A stretch of 64,000 nucleotides of DNA from Archivesica marissinica (GCA_014843695.1 CM026391.1:18428871-18492870); one strand, 5' to 3'; positions 23,194 to 33,035 are shown, numbered from the stretch's first letter. The notes: generated from the letters alone by a model not told the origin. Translations and numbers: made by a program.

Positions 23194-23321
23194 CTTGCTT
23201 CCTTGGAGTCAGGCTCTGGGGCATCCATCTCAAATAATTTCTCATCCTCCCATTTTTGTTGCATCCGCTGTTCTATTGACAACAGTTCTGTCAGCTTGGC
23301 TGTACCTTTACGCTGGGCCAT
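23194..23321 (-). CDS. LARS1: LARS1 first coding exon (start codon at 23321)
   Basis: The exon encodes MAQRKGTAKLTELLSIEQRM, then QQKWEDEKLFEMDAPEPDSK and EA, plus two bases of an arginine codon. It matches the N-terminus of animal cytosolic leucyl-tRNA synthetase (MAERKGTAK..., QQKW). An acceptor TTTGCAG at 23330-23329 lies 7 nt upstream of the ATG, so the 5' UTR probably starts in an undetected upstream exon. The donor is GCAAG|GTAAGA at 23193-23192, the exon-proximal member of a 16-copy tandem donor array. Reading on past this donor meets TAA at once (AGG TAA). Confidence 0.95.
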
Positions 23322-23330
23322 CTCTTGGCT

Positions 23331-23920
23331 GCAAATAAAAACAATACAAACAATTTCAAACCAGTACAAGGTGCCCGTGATGATGGCAAAGACACCAAAA
23401 TTAATACAAGAAGAGATTATTAATCTTGTACAGAGTGTATTACATTCAAAGCATGACTGTGTACACTAAAAATTAATTGATTTCCCCCCTGCGATACAAC
23501 GTTTCAGTAAATCAGCTGATGGATAGCACAGGGATTCGGCACGTTTGGGGGTACTAGTATATATATTTAAGTACAGGGATTCTACTCTGTGGGATGTCAG
23601 CTTTCACATCTATCAGTAAAATGGCCCTATCTGAAACAATTGTGTACAAATCTGTCCAAATATAACGCCTATCCCGAGTCTTTATATTGTTCTTCAAATA
23701 AAACACAACTTTAAGCTGCGTGCATGTATACTTTGCAAACAATTGCCACAGACATTGGCCATAGCAGGTCACATTTCCATACTAGGACACGGGTTCTGTC
23801 AGCAACAAAAAAAAATCTTCGACGGAAGAGTATTAACAGTGAATAACATTATCAATAAAATGTGTTTCCACTAACGTGTAGGTTTATTCGGCAAAAATGT
23901 ACGTCAAAAAGAGATTTCGG
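23331..23920. other. Region upstream of LARS1 coding start, nothing recognised
   Basis: Presumed 5' intron or promoter side of LARS1. I could not locate a first untranslated exon, a TATA box or a CpG-rich core with confidence. Confidence 0.35.
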
Positions 23921-24120
23921 AGAATATTTCAATTTGTTTTGAAAATTTCTCAAGCGGCGCAGTTCGCGTTGAAACGAGCGTTCTGATTGGATTATGATTA
24001 TTCTTCATATAAAAAACAAACATCTTGTTACATTCTAATAATCCAATCAGAACGCTCATTTCTACGCTCGTTTCAATGCGAATTGCGCCGCTTTAAAAAT
24101 GTTCAAAACAAATTGAAAAA
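23921..24120. repeat. Large imperfect inverted repeat (foldback), arms about 75-85 bp
   Basis: The left arm (about 23921-23998) and the right arm (about 24036-24120) are reverse complements. Shared pieces are CAATTTGTTTTGAA, AGCGGCGCA, TTGAAACGAGCG and TTCTGATTGGATTAT, around a spacer of about 40 bp. The right arm has an extra TAGAAATGAGCG step. It is a possible foldback or MITE and directly precedes the hypothetical ORF. Confidence 0.8.
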
Positions 24121-24673
24121 TCTACATGGGGACGCCTATGAAGTCAAAGAGATTCATCGAGAAGTAGAGGTAAAGGACAATGGTGAAGGACACACAGTAG
24201 ATACTGCAAAGGAAGAAACAGTATTAGTAGATTCTGAGCTCAACTCAGATTATACATGTTATATTGAGGATCGTAAACCAGATGAGGTTTTAGTTGAAAT
24301 AGCTGATGTACCAGCAGATGCAGTAGCTGACGTACCAGCAGATGCAATAGCTGAGGTACCAGCAGAAGCAATAGCTGATATTACAGGAGGTTTAGATATA
24401 TCGGCAGATACAGGAGGTGCAGAATCTACAGTAGACAACAGCCAACGGATTACAGGAACTAAGGCAAAGAGGAAACTGCCTGCCAATCCTCAGAGCCTTT
24501 CAGACAGAACCAAGAAAGCACCAGAGAGGTATAAGGAATACCAAATGTATAGCATGGTAACCAGGCCATACAATTCCAGATTCCAGGCATTGGAAGCGAT
24601 GATGGCCTCTGGAGTACTGGACTGCATAGATGAGGAATTGGCACGCAAAGTTGTCAATGCACTTATGAAGTGA
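23987..24673 (+). CDS. Hypothetical acidic protein or terminal exon, start uncertain
   Basis: I do not recognise this 228-codon frame. From about 24116 it is acidic and has a short repeat, DVPADA(V/I)A(D/E)VPAEAIAD. A basic patch follows (TKAKRKLP, DRTKKAPERYKEYQ), then a compact C-terminus (MVTRPYNSRFQALEAMMA...DEELARKVVNALMK). The first 45 codons overlap the inverted repeat and are probably not native, so the true start may be an upstream exon. An AATAAA at 24690-24695 sits 17 nt after the stop. The balanced amino-acid use and positioned polyadenylation signal favour a real 3' exon or retro-inserted gene. It could also be transposon cargo, given the hairpin. It lies between LARS1 and NUDCD2. 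Confidence 0.4.
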   Translation: MDYDYSSYKKQTSCYILIIQSERSFLRSFQCELRRFKNVQNKLKNLHGDAYEVKEIHREVEVKDNGEGHTVDTAKEETVLVDSELNSDYTCYIEDRKPDEVLVEIADVPADAVADVPADAIAEVPAEAIADITGGLDISADTGGAESTVDNSQRITGTKAKRKLPANPQSLSDRTKKAPERYKEYQMYSMVTRPYNSRFQALEAMMASGVLDCIDEELARKVVNALMK

Positions 24674-24689
24674 TTAAAATCTTGTGTGT

Positions 24690-24695
24690 AATAAA
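24690..24695 (+). promoter_or_regulatory. Candidate polyadenylation signal AATAAA
   Basis: Canonical hexamer 17 nt after the stop of the hypothetical ORF, followed by a T/GT-rich stretch (agttttattgtttgtatttt). Confidence 0.5.
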
Positions 24696-24817
24696 CATTA
24701 GTTTTATTGTTTGTATTTTCATTGTATGCATTTTTAATTGTCAATGATTACTGTGTGTGAGGACACGCTTATTTTATGAGGGGAGAGGAAGAGGTGAATT
24801 GAAACAAATTGAATTGC

Positions 24818-25025
24818 TGAATGTTTCGTAATCATTGTTTTAATTAAGTACATTTTTTTGGACACTTTTTGCAGAGGTCTTGAATTTTTCAGGAGTCAAA
24901 TTTTGGAATGTTTCGTAATCATTGTTTTAATTAAGTACATTTTTTGGACGCTTTACGCAGAGGTCTTGAATTTTTCAGGAGTAAAATTTTGGAATGTTTC
25001 GTAATCATTCTTTTAACTAAGTACA
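24818..25025. repeat. Tandem repeat, about 87-bp unit, 2.4 copies
   Basis: The units start with gaatgtttcgtaatcattgt near 24818, 24905 and 24992 and share tttttggac, gcagaggtcttgaatttttc and aggagt. The third copy is truncated. Confidence 0.85.
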
Positions 25026-26790
25026 CATATTTTGGTTATGTATTAGTTGAAAGCGTACTGATAATGTTTTCCTTTATAAATGGAGTACACTTTACATATT
25101 TACATGGTTTCAGTAAATGGCAGCATATTAACTTTACTGTTACAGAAATATTTAAGTCACCTTTCATTCTATTGCACATTCTAATATCTTATCTGCAGAG
25201 TCTAACCAGCATGTCACAGTGAGAAAACACGGATGGGAGTGAGTGGGTGGACACAGCCTGAACCATCAATCGGTAGGTTAATTATGTAATTATCAGTCTG
25301 TGATACCTCTGTGTATAAGTAATATGTTTTACCTTTATATGTTAAATTGGGTCTTGTCACTTGACAACATGATATACATGATACGTCAGTTATTAGGGAT
25401 ATTGTAACAGCCAGGTAACGTAGAAGTCATGAATGTATAAATATATGTACGTTACATAAATTGTATCATTTACAATGTCATATATTTAGTGTGCTTCACG
25501 TTGTGTATTTTCAGGGCTCGTTATATCCACGGTTAGTTGTCATCCACTTATAATGCTATATATAAAGACTGCGTGTCTAACTGGATGTGAAAATAAAGGA
25601 CCTTCATAGAACTTATCCATGGACTTACGTTTTATTGTATAATTGGTAAATACGCCATGGGTAACACAATCAGTCATGATTATGATTGGCAGGCGCAGTC
25701 TAGAATATATTCATGTCAGACATGAATTTTTCTTGATGAAATCCTTTAATATACAATGTCTTGGAAGGATTTGACCCCAAATCTACGTCGGTACCGAAAT
25801 CGATACAGGCCGTAGCCTACATAACATTTTCTCCGCCATCGTATTTCAACCATTGTCGGTTGTTCAACCATTGCGGCTGGAAAATTTTCTTTTAGCTTCG
25901 TACTCTGTTTTTGATAACGCCTGTCGTTCAGGAGGCCGTTTCCCCCTCCCCGACTTTGCGCCCTCGACGTATCGCAGGAAACTCGACATGTTTACATGCA
26001 GTTGTTTGTTACAGGAAATGACCTAAGCGGTTCTGGATGTTTTGCCCTAATTCCCGTTTGCACCGGGTTTTTTCGCCATAACATAGATATCGGGGAGAAT
26101 GTGTGAAAATGGTGGACTAATCATACATCAACAGATCAATCAATGATTCATTCAACACGACAACATTTCAACAACTGTTCAATGCATGTTTTGCGTGAAA
26201 AACATATATGAATAAACATTTATGTCTACCTTGTACTGTATCACTATCTTGATTGATGATGCAATGTGACAATTATTCGTAAATATTCACAGCAGCAAGT
26301 GCTGAATGATGCAACCGATACGTAATCGGTCAAAATTTGTTTGACAACTTCAATCAACTTTTTTGTAAACATGTGGATGAACTGAAAGTGGTCTACTGTA
26401 TTGTCGTAAAACAAGTAAATTGGTGAATAATAAACATCGAAAGCACAATTGAATAGAAGAATATCGTCAACATTTATTAGTTTAACATCAATTTAGATGA
26501 AGATTGATCTAGATAGGTAATTTACAATTTATCACATTTTGCGACATACCTATATGATAGAGCAAAATAAACAGACAGAATTTGAACCATACGAAAAAGT
26601 AAGAATATACGTTAATTTAGTTAAGTGTGAACGTTCTGACGAATACAATCTAGCGTATCATTGAGTAGATTTTAGTGTGGTAACTTCACATGTTATCTTC
26701 ACGAACCTATAGATTCATGTCATGATTATACTATTGTATTATTCGGATGGTTTTATTTCCGGATAAATGTGTGTGTTCTGTGGTCCTCGA
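25026..26790. other. Intergenic sequence between divergent LARS1 and NUDCD2
   Basis: About 1.8 kb without arrays or recognisable coding exons. A CpG-containing stretch around 25780-26060 is the most promoter-like part by composition, but I see no defined motif. A piece near 26040-26095 (ccctaattcccgtttgcacc) resembles one near 15545, suggesting another dispersed repeat. Confidence 0.35.
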
Positions 26791-26894
26791 TACTCATGAA
26801 GTGCACGTACGTACGTGTATGTATTGTTATTGAGCAAGACACGTCACGCACATTGCTTAGTAGTGGTTAAATGCTTAACTGATCGTGTATCACA

Positions 26895-27178
26895 CTTTCA
26901 GACGTATCTGTAGTACAATGGTAACACGCTGGACTGGTAATGAAGGGATCGCAGGTTCGATCTCCCGTCTGACCCTAACAGTCTTTCAAATGGGACGTTA
27001 AACCGAGGTCTCGTGTCGGTGCTTTACATCGTGCATGTAAAAGAACCATAGGAGACTCTGGAATGGGTCTCTGTCTGTATCATTACACTATCCTCCAAAA
27101 TCTAAAATGACTAATCTCTTCAGGAGGCGTCGCTCATATGGGCAACCGGTAGCGACGATAAATAAACGTAAAACACAC
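26895..27178 (+). mobile_element. tRNA-derived SINE, family C
   Basis: The head reads GTAGTACAATGGTAACACGC with B box GCAGGTTCGATCTCCC. Then follow CAGTCTTTCAAATGGGACGT, TAAACCGAGGTCTCGTGTCG, CTATCCTCCAAAATCTAAAA and GGCGTCGCTCATATGGGCAA. The end is GACGATAAATAAACGTAAAA. Confidence 0.85.
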
Positions 27179-27455
27179 AAAGTATCACACTTGTGTGCTT
27201 GTCACATAATAATTTGCTGTTGAGAGGGAAGTTGTTTATTTCATTATTGAAAGAACCTCCCCGAATCTTCCATGAATTACATAAATGCCACAACGTGTTA
27301 ACCTCTTGCTTCATGTGAAGCTCCCTCCACCTCCTATAATTAGATTGGCTTAGCCTGTCCGGAAAAACATGTCTATGGCCCTACAAGGATTTTGACATAA
27401 ATGGAAATACAATAAATTATTTAGAAAATGACATAGCTAAGCTCAATAATGAGTG

Positions 27456-27733
27456 TGGAAGTCGTGATAGCACTAGAGTTCGAGCCCCGCTGGAGCCGTT
27501 ACGATTGTGTCCTTAGTTTATACAAATTTATTTTAGCACGATTGCGAAACAAGTTCTTTCAACTTATATAAATCACTCTCGAGACCTCATTCCACGAGGG
27601 AGAGAAGAGGCAACGTGGAATTTAAATGCCTTGCCTAAGGACACAATCGTAACAGCTCCAGCGGGGCTCGAACTCCGGACCTTTCGCACCTGAAGCGAAC
27701 GCGCACTCACTGCGCTATCACGACTTCCACTCA
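27456..27733. mobile_element. Two family D SINE copies in inverted arrangement
   Basis: A short plus-strand piece (27456-27512: GTGGAAGTCGTGATAGCACT, AGTTCGAGCCCCGCTGGAGC) is followed at once by a fuller minus-strand copy (about 27513-27733). The latter includes the B box, the GGCATTTAAATTCCACGTTG body and an AAATAAATTTGTATAAACTA end. The pair can form a hairpin. Confidence 0.8.
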
Positions 27734-27815
27734 ATAATTTCGAACCTCATCAAACTCATGACTAAGATGCATACATTTTGTAAATTGTCTGTAAATCTCC
27801 TGGAACATCAGTGCT

Positions 27816-27916
27816 CCAGCTAGGCCATGTTAGAAGGGCACCACTCTACCCTACTGAGTGCCCTGCCAGCTAGGCCATGTTAGAAGGGCACCACTCTACC
27901 CTACTGAGCGCCCTGC
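27816..27916. repeat. Tandem duplication, 50-bp unit, 2 copies
   Basis: ccagctaggccatgttagaa followed by gggcaccactctaccctact occurs at 27816 and 27866 with one base difference. Confidence 0.95.
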
Positions 27917-28096
27917 CATTTAAATATTTCAAATATATAAAAAAATTATATGTTATATACACATGGTAATTTTGAGATGTACATTTTTGTTATAAAAGTG
28001 ATTTGATTTGACTTCATAAGGATTACACATGTTGTTTCTGTCTAACGTGAAATGCATGAAATATACCTACTAGATAGTGTATGCATTTCTCACTAT

Positions 28097-28296
28097 TTAA
28101 CCATTTCCCTTGGCACCATTACCAATACGACGTACATTGACCCTTTCCTTCATAGCACCTCTTGACGCCATTACCAATACGACGTACAATGACCCTTTCC
28201 CTCATAGCAGCACCTCTTGATACCATTACCAATACAACATACATTAACCCTTTCCCTCATAGAAGCACCTCTTGATGCCATTACGACATACATTGA
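28097..28296. repeat. Tandem repeat of a piggyBac-like MITE end, about 50-58-bp unit, 3-4 copies
   Basis: Units carry ccctttccctcatag, agcacctcttgac and gccattaccaatacgac then atacattga. This is the left-terminal sequence of the MITE at 62716-62946. One unit keeps TTAACCC, the element's TTAA junction. Confidence 0.8.
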
Positions 28297-28312
28297 CCTT
28301 TTTGCTCTCTAT

Positions 28313-28412
28313 TGTGGAAGTCGTGATAGCGCGTCCATCAGGAATGAGGTCTCCAGAGTGATTAATATAAGTTGTAAGAACTTGTTTCGCAAAATAAATT
28401 TGTATCTCTATT
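28313..28412 (+). mobile_element. SINE, family D, internally deleted
   Basis: Starts GTGGAAGTCGTGATAGCGC, then jumps to TCCATCAGGAATGAGGTCTC, AGTGATTAATATAAGTTGTA and AATAAATTTGTAT. The B box and middle are missing. Confidence 0.75.
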
Positions 28413-28429
28413 GAATATCCGACTTTCTT

Positions 28430-28596
28430 GCTGATAGAACCCAGACAGTTTTTCTAGAGGTAGAAATATCACATCATGAGAATCCTAACGCACCTCCTTT
28501 TTCTTATCTATATCAATGAATTTGCAGATTACTTACAACACAATACCCTCACACTCTTTGCAAATGATTCTATCATTTACAAGGAAGTCCTGTGGG
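28430..28596 (+). pseudogene. Decayed non-LTR retrotransposon reverse transcriptase fragment
   Basis: The conceptual reading gives ADRTQTVFLEVEIS, a frameshift, then LLFLIYINEFADYLQHNTLT and LFANDSIIYKEV. This is the RTQxVxL ... PLLFLIYINDL ... LFADDS block of LINE reverse transcriptases. The catalytic FADD is changed to FAND, and the SGVPQGS segment is lost around the frameshift. It is about 165 bp long with no flanking domains, so it is a dead remnant. Confidence 0.75.
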
Positions 28597-28608
28597 AATT
28601 TCCCCGAC

Positions 28609-28652
28609 GGAACATTATCTCCCGAGGTGTAAGCCAAGGGAGATAATGTTCC
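28609..28652. repeat. Perfect 15-bp hairpin
   Basis: GGAACATTATCTCCC (28609-28623) and GGGAGATAATGTTCC (28638-28652) are exact reverse complements around a 14-nt loop. Flanking ATTTCCCCG / TAGGGGAT extend it imperfectly. It may be a MITE end or a solo palindrome. Confidence 0.8.
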
Positions 28653-28965
28653 CTAGGGGATATAATCCGCAATTTCCCTCTCGACCAAGTGCTCTATTTT
28701 ATTATACTGAATACAACTACATGAATTGATGACATATTTCACACATTCAACTGCTTCAATTGATTAATTATCATGAAATGGTGATTTTACCGTCACACCG
28801 GCACATCCAGATTTGGGATCCGATAAACGTTCAATAATTCTTATATTGTATTTCACTGTTAGTCTTGTCGTGTTATCATCTTTACATTGCGTAAAGTATA
28901 GAAAAGTTACATCGATATTTATTTCTGCATCTTGTACAGATTCATTACGCATCATCAAACCGGTT
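28653..28965. other. Intergenic stretch, nothing recognised
   Basis: No array, exon or RNA gene seen between the hairpin and the next SINE. Confidence 0.35.
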
Positions 28966-29225
28966 AACACGTGGACTGCGAATCCAGAGACCGCAGGTTC
29001 GACACTCCATCTGACCCTTATAATATTAACAGTCTTTCAGATGGGTCTATAAACCGAGGTCTCGCATATCAATGCTCTACACCAGGTATGTAAAGAACCA
29101 GGAATGCTTCTGGGATTGGAGTGTCCTCTGTATGCACTATCCTCCAAAATATAAAATGACTAATAATAGTTCTGGAGGCATCGCCCCGATTAACCAGGTG
29201 GACAACAATAAAATAACGTAGACTG
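28966..29225 (+). mobile_element. SINE, family C, diverged copy
   Basis: B box GCAGGTTCGACACTCC, then TTAACAGTCTTTCAGATGGG, TAAACCGAGGTCTCGC, CTATCCTCCAAAATATAAAA and a GGAGGCATCGCC tail. Many substitutions and a small deletion make it older than the 26.9-kb copy. It ends about 180 bp before NUDCD2 exon 1. Confidence 0.75.
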
Positions 29226-29406
29226 ACGTTATATCTTATACACATGTGCATGTATGACAAACTTATCCAGGAGCTCAATCAGTAGGGGAGACTACTTCTC
29301 TTAGTCGTTCTCTAACTCAAGCCCTGATACATGAGCTAATCGAAAAACTCCAAGCTCAATGATGTGGTATATTGTAATAGAATAATTACTAAATGTTTTT
29401 GTAGGT

Positions 29407-29592
29407 ATGTCCAACTTTGATGAGACAAGTGGTGTATCGGCTTGTAGCACAGAATGGGGCCGCTGGTACCAGACAATGGAGGAGGTGTACATTGAGGTGA
29501 TTCTAGATGAGGGAACCGGCAGTAAACAGGTCAAGGTCAACATATCACCTAAGCGATTTAAAGTGGCAGTGAAAGGGGAAACTTTATTTGAG
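29407..29592 (+). CDS. NUDCD2: NUDCD2 exon 1 (N-terminus and first half of CS domain)
   Basis: The exon encodes 62 residues beginning MSNFDETSGVSACSTEWGRW, then YQTMEEVYIEVILDEGTGSK and QVKVNISPKRFKVAVKGETL, ending in FE. It matches NudC domain-containing protein 2 (the CGTPWGQWYQTLEEVFIEV type N-terminus of animal proteins), a small CS/p23-fold co-chaperone linked to Hsp90 and dynein regulators. An acceptor TTTTTGTAG at 29403-29404 lies 2 nt before the ATG, so a 5' UTR exon is expected upstream. The donor is TTTGAG|GTAAGT at 29593-29594, phase 0. A 28-30-bp array starts about 30 nt into the intron. Confidence 0.95.
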
Positions 29593-29622
29593 GTAAGTGT
29601 TTCCTATGCTGATATGTGGATT

Positions 29623-32195
29623 CAGTCAGGTGTTAGAACTGTGTGTGGATGCAGTCAGGTGTTAGAACTGTGTGTGGATTCAGTCAGGTGTTAGAACTGT
29701 GTGTGGATGCAGTCAGATATCAGAACTGTGTGTGGATGCAGTCAGGTATCAGAACTGTGTGTGGATTCAGTCAGGTGTTATAACTGTGTGTGGATTCAGT
29801 CAGGTGTTAGAACTGTATGTGGATTGCAGTCAGATATCAGTACTGTGTGTGGATTCAGTCAGGTGTTTAGAACTGTGTGTGGATTCAGTCAGGTATCAGA
29901 ACTGTGTGTGGATTCAGTCAGGTGTTAGAACTATGTGTGGATGCAGCCAGGTGTTAGAACTGTGTGTGGATTCAGTCAGGTGTTAGAACTGTGTGTGGAT
30001 GCATTCAGGTGTTAGAACTGTGTGTGGATTCAGTCAGGTGTTAGAACTGTGTGTGGATTGCAGTCAGATATCAGAACTGTGTGTGGATTCAGTCAGGTGT
30101 TAGAACTGTGTGTGGATTCAGTCAGGTGTTAGAACTGTGTGTGGATTGCAGTCAGATATCAGAACTGTGTGTGGATTCAGTCAGGTGTTAGAACTGTGTG
30201 TGGATGCAGTCAGATATCAGAACTGTGTGTGGATTCAGTCAGGTATCAGAACTGTGTGTGGATTCAGTCAGGTGTTAGAACTGTGTGTGGATGCAGCCAG
30301 GTGTTAGAACTGTGTGTGGATTGCAGTCAGATATCAGAACTGTGTGTGGATTCAGTCAGGTGTTAGAACTGTGTGTGGATGCAGTCAGATATCAGAACTG
30401 TGTGTGGATTCAGTCAGGTATCAGAACTGTGTGTGGATTCAGTCAGGTGTTAGAACTGTGTGTGGATGCAGCCAGGTGTTAGAACTGTATGTGGATTCAG
30501 TCAGGTGTTAGAACTGTGTGTGGATGCAGCCAGGTGTTAGAACTGTGTGTGGATTCAGTCAGGTGTTAGAACTGTGTGTGGATGCAGTCAGATATCAGAA
30601 CTGTGTGTGGATGTAGTCAGGTATCAGAACTGTGTGTGGATTCAGTCAGGTGTTAGAGCTGTGTGTGGATTCAGTCAGGTGTTAGAACTGTGTGTGGATT
30701 GCAGTCAGATATCATAACTGTGTGTGGATTCAGTCAGGTGTTAGAACTGTGTATGGATTGCAGTCAGATATCAGACCTGTGTGTGGATTGCAGTCAGATA
30801 TCAGACCTGTGTGTGGATGCAGTCAGATATCAGAACTGTGTGTGGATGCAGTCAGATATCAGACCTGTGTGTGGATTGCAGTCAGATATCAGAACTGTGT
30901 GTGGATTCAGTCAGGTGTTAGAACTGTGTGTGGATTGCAGTCAGATATCAGACCTGTGTGTGGATTGCAGTCAGATATCAGACCTGTGTGTGGATGCAGT
31001 CAGGTATCAGAACTGTGTGTGGATTCAGTCAGGTGTTAGAACTGTGTGTGGATGCAGTCAGGTGTTAGAACTGTGTGTGGATTCAGGCAGGTGTTAGAAC
31101 TGTGTGTGGATGCAGTCAGATATCAGAACTGTGTGTGGATGCAGTCAGGTATCAGAACTGTGTGTGGATTCAGTCAGGTGTTAGAACTGTGTGTGGATGC
31201 AGTCAGATATCAGACCTGTGTGTGGATTGCAGTCATATATCAGAACTGTATGTGGATGCAGTCAGATATCAGAACTGTGTGTGGATTGCAGTCAGATATC
31301 AGAACTGTGTGTGGATGCAGTCAGATATCAGACCTGTGTGTGGATGCAGTCAGATATCAGAACTGTGTGTGGATTGCAGTCAGATATCAGAACTGTGTGT
31401 GGATGCAGTCAGATATCAGAACTGTGTGTGGATGCAGTCAGATATCAGAACTGTGTGTGGATTCAGTCAGGTGTTAGAACTGTGTGTTGATTGCAGTCAT
31501 ATATCAGAACTGTGTGTGGATGCAGTCAGATATTAGAACTGTGTGTGGATTGCAGTCAGATATCAGAACTGTGTGTGGATTGCAGTCAGATATCAGAACT
31601 GTGGTTGGATTGCAGTCAGATATCAGAACTGTGTGTGGATTGCAGTCAGATATCAGAACTGTGTGTGGATGCAGTCAGATATCAGAACTGTGTGGATTGC
31701 AGTCAGATATCAGAACTGTGTGTGGATGCAGTCAGATATCAGAACTGTGTGTGGATTCAGTCAGGTGTTAGAACTGTGTGTGGATTGCAGTCAGAAATCA
31801 GAACTGTGTGTGGATTCAGTCAGGTGTTAGAACTGTGTGTGGATTGCAGTCAGATATCAGAACTGTGTGTGGATTCAGTCAGGTGTTAGAACTGTGTGTG
31901 GATTGCAGTCAGATATCAGAAGTTGAACTGTGTGTGGATTCAGTCAGGTGTTAGAACTGTGTGTGGATTGCAGTCAGATATCAGAACTGTGTGTGGATTC
32001 AGTCAGGTGTTAGAACTGTGTGTGGATTGCAGTCAGATATCAGAACTGTGTGTGTATTCAGTCAGGTGTTAGAACTGTGTGTGGATGCAGTCAGATATCA
32101 GAACTGTGTATGGATTCAGTCAGGTGTTAAAACTGTGTGTGGATGCAGTCAATTATCGGAACTGTGTCAGTGTGTGTGTGGATGCAGTCAGACTG
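29623..32195. repeat. 2.6-kb minisatellite, 28-30-bp units of several variant types
   Basis: The units share agaactgtgtgtggat and differ in the middle: ttcagtcaggtgtt (29 bp), tgcagtcagatatc (30 bp) or gcagtcagatatc (28 bp). The types are shuffled along the array and give an internal variant pattern. It starts about 30 nt after the exon 1 donor of NUDCD2, within intron 1. Sense-strand units contain CAG|GTGTTA or CAG|GTATCA, weak donor-like matches. Confidence 0.97.
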
Positions 32196-32199
32196 TTAA

Positions 32200-32692
32200 G
32201 TATGGAAGGTATTGTACATTGACTGTAAGTATGGAAGGTATTGTACATTGACTGTAAGTATAGAAGGTATTGTACATTGACTGTAAGTAAGGAAGGTATT
32301 GTACATTGACTGTAAGTATGGAAGGTATTGTACATTGACTGTAAGTATGGGAGGTATTGTACATTTACTGTAAGTATGGAAGGTATTGTACATTTACTGT
32401 AAGTATGGAAGGTATTGTACATTGACTGTAAGTATGGGAGGTATTGTACATTGACTGTAAGTATGGAAGGTATTGTACATTTACTGTAAGTATGGAAGGT
32501 ATTGTACATTGACTGTAAGTATGGAAGGTATTGTACATTGACTGTAAGTATGGGAGGTATTGTACATTGACTGTAAGTATGGAAGGTATTGTACATTGAC
32601 TGTAAGTAAGGAAGGTATTGTACATTGACTGTAAGTATGGAAGGTATTGTACATTGACTGTAAGTATAGAAGGTATTGTACATTACAAGACT
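32200..32692 (+). repeat. Minisatellite, 29-bp unit, about 17 copies, each with a consensus donor-like motif
   Basis: The unit is tgtaagtatggaaggtattg plus tacattgac. On the sense strand every unit carries GTAAGTATGG, close to the metazoan 5' splice-site consensus, and ATTGACT, which fits a loose branch-point pattern. It follows directly on the 2.6-kb array and ends 67 bp before NUDCD2 exon 2. Confidence 0.96.
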
Positions 32693-32759
32693 CAACTGAT
32701 GTTTAGCAAGAATGAAATACTATAGAACATAATAATCTATGTTTTATTTGTTATTTCAG

Positions 32760-32808
32760 GGAGAGCTTCCATCAGCAGTGAAAGTTGATGACTCTGTGTG
32801 GACAATAG
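32760..32808 (+). CDS. NUDCD2: NUDCD2 exon 2 (CS domain)
   Basis: The exon encodes GELPSAVKVDDSVWTI plus the first base of a glutamate codon. VDDSVWTIED (completed by exon 3) is the conserved xxxxWTLED strand of the CS domain in NudC-family proteins. The acceptor is TTATTTCAG|GG at 32758-32759 and the donor ACAATAG|GTACAA at 32809-32810. Length 49 nt leaves phase 1, which is satisfied only by an exon starting with AG, as exon 3 does. Confidence 0.93.
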
Positions 32809-32854
32809 GTACAAAACAATCCTTATACACTTCATCACCACAACAATCTTAATC

Positions 32855-33035
32855 CAGGGATCGCAGGTTCGATCCCCCGTCTGACCCTAATAATATTAAC
32901 AGTCTTTCAGATGGGACGTTAAGATGAGACTCTGGAATGGGTCTCTGTCTGTATCATTGCACTATCCTCCAAAATCTAAAATAACTAATTTCTTCAGGGG
33001 GCGTCGCTCATATGGGCAACCGGTAGCGACGATAA
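32855..33035 (+). mobile_element. SINE, family C, lacking the A-box head
   Basis: Begins at tccagggatcgcaggttcga (B box) and continues through CAGTCTTTCAGATGGGACGT to GGCGTCGCTCATATGGGCAA and GACGATAAAA. A central piece (TAAACCGAGGTCTCG) is missing. NUDCD2 intron 2. Confidence 0.8.

Noticed and set aside
22548..23469. Plus-strand repeat ORFs over the LARS1 exon 1 donor array
   Set aside because: Antisense shadows of the junction array. The sense strand carries the real exon.
24944..25222. 92-codon ORF with hydrophobic stretches
   Set aside because: Begins inside an 87-bp tandem repeat, has AT-rich composition and shows no recognisable motif. Likely chance.
29672..32251. Overlapping CVDSVRYQN-type ORFs in NUDCD2 intron 1
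   Set aside because: Open frames of a 28-30-bp minisatellite that shift whenever the unit type changes. No start context or splice logic supports them.
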